This document shows positions 49,897 to 53,358 of a stretch of 53,358 bases of DNA, piece by piece. The position numbers were made by a program, and so were the translations under genes. The notes beneath the pieces are model-generated. The model did no database searches, was not told the DNA's origin, and saw only the letters and a program-made list of their open reading frames with translations. How positions within the stretch are numbered: the stretch's first letter is position 1; every line of letters begins with the position of its first letter. The stretch comes from Gordonia tangerina (GTDB lineage Bacteria > Actinomycetota > Actinomycetes > Mycobacteriales > Mycobacteriaceae), in the NCBI RefSeq assembly GCF_021556435.1, contig NZ_JAKGCU010000031.1, positions 1-53,358 of the forward strand, in the 5' to 3' direction.

Positions 49897-50307
49897 CTAG
49901 ACCTGCCGGTCGAGCGGGACGATGGGCAACAGGTCCACGATGGCCGGCGCCCGGTGACCCGACGCGCTGAGCCGCCCCGCGCCGACGGCATCGTCGTAGC
50001 CGGCGAGCCCGGTCGCCAGCAACAGCCAGGTCCGGGCATCCGTCTCGACCACGTTGGGCGGTGTCCCCCGGGTGTGGCGGGGACCTTCGATGCATTGCAC
50101 GGCCACAAACGGCGGCACCCGGACCTCGACGGAGTTGCCCGGAGCGAGCTGGGCCAGGGTACGGACGCTGAGGCGCACTGCAGCAGCCAGTTCGCTGCGT
50201 GTCGGTTCGGGGGCGGCGTCGTCGAGCAACCAGGGCGCCACGGCCAGCACCGCTGCACGCACGGCGACCGGATCGATCGGTTTGCGCGCTGCCACGCCGA
50301 CCATCAT
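49897..50307 (-). CDS. Sterol carrier family protein / conserved protein (Rv0807-like)
   Basis: A roughly 136-residue protein, MMVGVAARKPIDPVAVRAAVLAVAPWLL onward, with ELAAAVRLSVRTLAQLAPGNSVEVRVPPFVAVQCIEG and a C-terminal WLLLATGLAGYDDAVGAGRLSASGHRA. This matches my memory of the short SCP-like protein conserved upstream of purF in Mycobacteriales (Rv0807). Function unproven; the LAPGNSVEVRVPPFVAVQ strand pattern and bound hydrophobic helix suggest lipid binding. Start codon uncertain among ATG 50307, ATG 50304 and GTG 50295. It is divergent from the GCS2 gene with only 13 nt between starts, so both promoters overlap the opposite gene. Confidence 0.7.
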   Translation of the reverse strand: MMVGVAARKPIDPVAVRAAVLAVAPWLLDDAAPEPTRSELAAAVRLSVRTLAQLAPGNSVEVRVPPFVAVQCIEGPRHTRGTPPNVVETDARTWLLLATGLAGYDDAVGAGRLSASGHRAPAIVDLLPIVPLDRQV

Positions 50308-50320
50308 GCACCATTGACCC

Positions 50321-51829
50321 ATGGGCACCGATGTGGCCGAACGCGAGTTCACCGGCGACGACCGGGTGCGGTTCCGCAGGCAGGTCAGCCGCGGAACCGA
50401 GGCCATCGCCCGCATGCTCGCCGACGGCCTGTTCACCGATCAGGGCCGTCCGCCCGAGCCGCTGCTCGGCATGGAGGTGGAGCTCAACCTGGTCGATGAG
50501 GACATGAACCCGGCGATGGCCAATGCGACGGTGCTCGACGCGATCGCCGATCCCGACTATCAGACCGAGCTCGGCCAGTTCAACATCGAGATCAACGTCT
50601 CCCCCCGCCCATTCGTCACCGACGACACGATCTCGCTCGAGCAGGCGCTGCGCACGTCGCTCAACCGCGCCGAGGAGCGCGCGTCGCGCACCGACAACCA
50701 CCTCGTCATGATCGGCATGCTGCCGACGCTGACGCACGAGCACTTCGCGCATCAGTGGATCTCGGCGAACCCGCGTTACGACCTGCTGAACCGGCAGATC
50801 TTCGCAGCCCGCGGTGAGGACATCGAGATCGACATCGCGGGCGTGCCGCTGAGTGAACGGCACGCAGGCGAACGGCTGCGCACCACCACCGACTCGATCC
50901 TGCCCGAGGCCGCGTGCACGTCACTGCAATTGCATCTTCGGGTGGCACCGGAGGACTTCGCCGCCTATTGGAACGCCGCACAATCGATCGCCGGTGTGCA
51001 GGTGGCGCTGGCGGGCAACGCCCCCTTTCTCGCCGGGACCGCGTTATGGCACGAGAGTCGTATCCCGGTTTTCGAACAGGCCACTGACACCCGCCCGCTG
51101 GAGTTGAAGAATCAGGGCGTGCGCCCACGAGTGTGGTTCGGTGAACGATGGATCAACACCATCTTCGATCTGTTCGAGGAGAACACTCGCTACTTCCCCG
51201 CCCTGCTGCCGGTGTGCAGCGACGTCGATCCCATCGATGAGATCGACGCCGGCCGCATCCCCGCACTCGACGAACTACGCTTGCACAACGGCACCGTGTA
51301 CCGCTGGAACCGGCCCGTCTACGACGTCGTCGACGACCGCGCACACCTGCGCGTGGAGAACCGGGTGCTGCCCGCGGGCCCGACCGTCGTCGACACCATG
51401 GCCAATGCCGCGTTCTACTACGGACTCGTGCGTGGCCTCGTCGAATCCGACCGGCCACTGTGGTCACAGATGTCGTTCAACGCGGCTGCGGAGAACCTGC
51501 AGTCGGGTGCTCGCGGAGGTATGGAGGCACAACTGTATTGGCCGAACGTCGGGTGGGTTCGCCCCGACGAACTGACGCTGCGACGCTTGATCGACGTCGC
51601 CGACACCGGTTTACGCGCGTACGGGGTGTCAGGCAAGGCCCGTTCGCGGTACCTGTCGGTGATCGAGGGCCGCGCCATCACCCATCAGACCGGTTCGGCA
51701 TGGCAACGCAGGGCGGTCCTGGCACGCGAGGATGCCGGCGAGGACCGAGCGCGAGCACTGCGGGGGATGTTGCGGGACTACGTCACCCAGATGCACGAAG
51801 GGGAACCGGTGCACACCTGGTCGGTGTAG
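50321..51829 (+). CDS. Glutamate-cysteine ligase family 2 (GCS2) / carboxylate-amine ligase
   Basis: A 502-residue ATP-dependent ligase of the GCS2 type. The family signature is the metal-binding LLGMEVELNLVDEDMNP and TELGQFNIEINVSPRPF near the N-terminus; further blocks are ACTSLQLHLRVAPEDFAAYWNAAQ and NTRYFPALLPVCSD. GCS2 proteins join glutamate to cysteine or other amines; in mycothiol producers the physiological role is unclear, since glutathione is not normally made. It is not the EgtA of an ergothioneine cluster: no egtBCDE genes are adjacent. The start follows the short divergent gap with the Rv0807-like gene. Confidence 0.85.
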   Translation: MGTDVAEREFTGDDRVRFRRQVSRGTEAIARMLADGLFTDQGRPPEPLLGMEVELNLVDEDMNPAMANATVLDAIADPDYQTELGQFNIEINVSPRPFVTDDTISLEQALRTSLNRAEERASRTDNHLVMIGMLPTLTHEHFAHQWISANPRYDLLNRQIFAARGEDIEIDIAGVPLSERHAGERLRTTTDSILPEAACTSLQLHLRVAPEDFAAYWNAAQSIAGVQVALAGNAPFLAGTALWHESRIPVFEQATDTRPLELKNQGVRPRVWFGERWINTIFDLFEENTRYFPALLPVCSDVDPIDEIDAGRIPALDELRLHNGTVYRWNRPVYDVVDDRAHLRVENRVLPAGPTVVDTMANAAFYYGLVRGLVESDRPLWSQMSFNAAAENLQSGARGGMEAQLYWPNVGWVRPDELTLRRLIDVADTGLRAYGVSGKARSRYLSVIEGRAITHQTGSAWQRRAVLAREDAGEDRARALRGMLRDYVTQMHEGEPVHTWSV

Positions 51830-51860
51830 ACGCGAGTGCACGCACAGTTCTACTCGGCGC

Positions 51861-52940
51861 TCACCTCCCCGCCACGAGCCCCCGACCACTCACCGGCGGA
51901 AGGTCCAGCGCGGTCACCAGCCCGGGCTTCGCATCCACAACCGCAGCAACCGAATTGACCAGCCGCATTGCCGTGACGATCATGCCGGACACGTTGTGGT
52001 CGCCGTTCTCGCCGTGGTGGGTGAACTCGACCTGCATCTGCGGTTCACCCGAGATCAGGATGCGGTAGCAGCCGTCGCCCTGAGCCGGGGTGGGCCAATC
52101 CGGACATTGCTCTGGATGGGTGCGCGTGAAATGTTCGAGAACCACCCGGTCGACGCCGTTCACCTGTCCGACGACCTCGAAATGCAGTGCCGCCATGGCC
52201 CCCTCGGGAATGTCGACCGACACCGTGGAGTAGTCGCGGTCGGCTGCGACCCGGTCGAATCGCTCCACGAGCGGTTCGTCGAGTGTCAGGTCGAGGCCGG
52301 CGGCGATCTGGCGCACCACGCTGCCCCACCCCATCGCGAGCACCCCCGGGTAGAGCAGCATCGGCATCTCGTCCATCGACTGGCCGAACCCGAAGATGGT
52401 CTTCATGACCACGGGTTGGTAGTAGGTGGAGTAGTCGGCGATCTCCAGGCAGCGCACCTCGTCGATCCGCTGGGACAGGCTCGTCATCGACAGTGGCAGC
52501 ATGTCGTTGGCGAAACCCGGGTCGATGCCGTTGACGTGCAGACTCGCGTTGCCACTGCGCCCGGCCGCCGCGATCCGATCGATCAGGTCCTGATCGAGGA
52601 TGCCCTGCGGGAATTGCAGGAGAACCGGTCCGCTGGACACGACATTGATACCGGACTCGATGAAGAAGATGAGGTCGTCGATCGCCTCGAAGATGCGGTC
52701 GTCGGTCATCGCGGTGTGCACGATGCAGTCGGGCTTCAGCGCGATGAGCGCATCCCGATCGTTGGTCGCGGCGACGCCCAGCTCGCGTCCGAGGCCGGCG
52801 AGGTCCCCGGCGTCGCGACCGACCTTGGCCGGATCGGACACCCACACGCCGATCAGTTCCAGGTCCGGCCGGGCGTCGATCCCGGCGATGGCGTGCCTGC
52901 CCACGGTTCCGGTCGACCACTCGACCACGCGAAGAGTCAT
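51861..52940 (-). CDS. DapB-fold NAD(P)-binding oxidoreductase (amine dehydrogenase-like)
   Basis: A 359-residue protein with an N-terminal Rossmann domain, MTLRVVEWSTGTVGRHAIAGIDARPDLELIGVWV, of the dihydrodipicolinate-reductase superfamily, in the subgroup annotated as NAD(P)H-dependent amine dehydrogenases (2,4-diaminopentanoate dehydrogenase-like). Further blocks are DCIVHTAMTDDR, INVVSSGPVLLQFP and LHVNGIDPGFANDMLPL. Many copies occur in Mycobacteriales, usually of unknown substrate. Its ATG overlaps the stop of the upstream truncated membrane gene by 4 nt (ATGA), so it was the second gene of an operon whose first gene is now disrupted. Confidence 0.85.
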   Translation of the reverse strand: MTLRVVEWSTGTVGRHAIAGIDARPDLELIGVWVSDPAKVGRDAGDLAGLGRELGVAATNDRDALIALKPDCIVHTAMTDDRIFEAIDDLIFFIESGINVVSSGPVLLQFPQGILDQDLIDRIAAAGRSGNASLHVNGIDPGFANDMLPLSMTSLSQRIDEVRCLEIADYSTYYQPVVMKTIFGFGQSMDEMPMLLYPGVLAMGWGSVVRQIAAGLDLTLDEPLVERFDRVAADRDYSTVSVDIPEGAMAALHFEVVGQVNGVDRVVLEHFTRTHPEQCPDWPTPAQGDGCYRILISGEPQMQVEFTHHGENGDHNVSGMIVTAMRLVNSVAAVVDAKPGLVTALDLPPVSGRGLVAGR

Positions 52941-53213
52941 ACACTCAAACTAGAACACGTTTCACTTTTCGGTGGCGGGTTCGGCGAAACGGCGGCCCGA
53001 CGGCGTAGCCACCAGCCGGTGATGGTCGCGACGATGAGCGCCATGCACATACCCGCCCCGGCGAAGGAAGTCACCAGAACTACTGTCGATGTGTCCTCGT
53101 CGACAAACGGGCCGGGCACGAAGGTCGCCACCAGGCCGACCGACCAGGCAGCCACATTCACCGGTATCCACCCCACCGCGTGCGGCATCACCTCGCGGAG
53201 CACCAGGAATTGC
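52937..53213 (-). pseudogene. 5'-truncated membrane protein gene, cut by an insertion sequence
   Basis: The frame QFLVLREVMPHAVGWIPVNVAAWSVGL, then a second hydrophobic segment (TVVLVTSFAGAGMCMALIVATITGWWL) and a basic RRR end, reads like the C-terminus of a longer multi-pass membrane protein. The match to typical Q-x-L-V-L-R ... W-I-x-x-N-x-x-A-W patterns begins exactly at the presumed IS edge near 53213. The first in-frame start codon is GTG 53203, but upstream of that the frame runs straight into the IS end, so the original N-terminus is missing. Its stop overlaps the DapB-fold gene. Confidence 0.6.
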
Positions 53214-53358
53214 GGCTCTCCTGACGCATCCGTGGGTTGGTTGAGCGCGCCTGAAACGTGAGCACGCCGTTCCCTGTCTAGGTTTCTGAGCTGTCTAGGA
53301 CCAGGAACCAGTGAGCGGAGAACGGCGTGCAGAACGCCACCTTATGGCGAGCCCTGTT
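53214..53358 (+). mobile_element. Left end of an insertion sequence (ISL3-like), truncated by window edge
   Basis: The sequence from GGCTCTCCTGACGCATCC (53214 on) to the transposase start resembles the left end of ISL3-family elements: a terminal inverted-repeat-like start and a non-coding stretch of about 110 bp before the transposase. The other end lies outside the window, so the inverted repeat and target duplication cannot be checked. Confidence 0.5.
53327..53358 (+). CDS. Transposase N-terminus (ISL3-like), partial
   Basis: A GTG at 53327, preceded by GGAG, opens MQNATLWRAL before the window ends. This opening is what I remember for actinobacterial ISL3-family transposases. Only ten residues are visible, so the family call is tentative. 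Confidence 0.5.
   Translation, partial: MQNATLWRAL

Noticed and set aside
50321..51829. EgtA of an ergothioneine cluster
   Set aside because: The GCS2 signature is present but no egtBCDE genes lie nearby, so only the family name is given.
1..53358. CRISPR arrays, tRNA or rRNA genes
   Set aside because: No regularly spaced repeats and no recognisable tRNA or rRNA sequence noticed in the gaps, though this was by eye only.

Overview
The window is high-GC actinobacterial chromosome, most likely Gordonia or a close relative in the Mycobacteriales. Gene content, abundant GTG starts, leaderless promoters (TAnnnT followed 6-8 nt later by a start codon) and gene order all point there. From about 11.8 kb to 51.8 kb the order follows, as I remember it, the M. 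tuberculosis Rv0824c-Rv0807 block: acyl-ACP desaturase, Dus, LCP protein, PhoY2, PstB, MshD, GlnR, LmeA, CysA2/SseC, the Rv0813c nitrobindin-like protein, PabC, YgfZ/GcvT-like protein, DUF3073, PurM, PurF and Rv0807. Here that block is interrupted by added cassettes: pstACS, an iron-box gene cluster, cydABDC with an unknown gene, and a MOSC gene.

Layout. 0-7.2 kb: a divergent acyl-CoA catabolic cluster (acyl-CoA ligase, thiolase and MFS transporter leftward; two acyl-CoA dehydrogenases rightward) around a 364-bp control region. 7.3-11.5 kb: NadE, a WS/DGAT acyltransferase and a SnoaL-like protein. 11.8-14.0 kb: desaturase and Dus. 14.2-21.5 kb: LCP, PhoU, then pstSCAB convergent to phoU, with a PHO-box-like repeat upstream of pstS. 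21.7-28.8 kb: an HxxxD acyltransferase followed by the most interesting region, glycosyltransferase, PobA-like hydroxylase, GriI-like aldolase, GriH-like 3-dehydroquinate-synthase-II protein and an SsuD-like flavin monooxygenase. Two near-consensus IdeR/DtxR iron boxes (23178-23196 and 25436-25454) sit at the two likely promoters. The GriI/GriH pair is the known two-enzyme route to 3-amino-4-hydroxybenzoate, so this looks like an iron-repressed aminohydroxybenzoate pathway, perhaps a metallophore.

28.8-35.0 kb: an EEP-fold membrane protein, MshD, GlnR, LmeA-like protein, a leaderless poly-cysteine attenuator peptide ahead of the rhodanese CysA2/SseA and SseC, and a 32-residue leaderless membrane peptide coupled to the nitrobindin-like gene. 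35.0-36.9 kb: an unrecognised protein with three internal repeats, preceded by a long structured leader. 36.9-43.0 kb: the cytochrome bd operon cydABDC. 43.3-51.8 kb: PabC, YgfZ-like, MOSC, DUF3073, PurM, PurF, an Rv0807-like protein and a GCS2-type ligase. 51.9-53.4 kb: a DapB-fold oxidoreductase whose overlapping upstream membrane gene is cut off by an insertion sequence with an ISL3-like transposase start, which runs off the window.

All functional calls come from reading translated sequence and motifs; no searches were run. I saw no tRNA, rRNA or CRISPR array, but I did not scan for these exhaustively.
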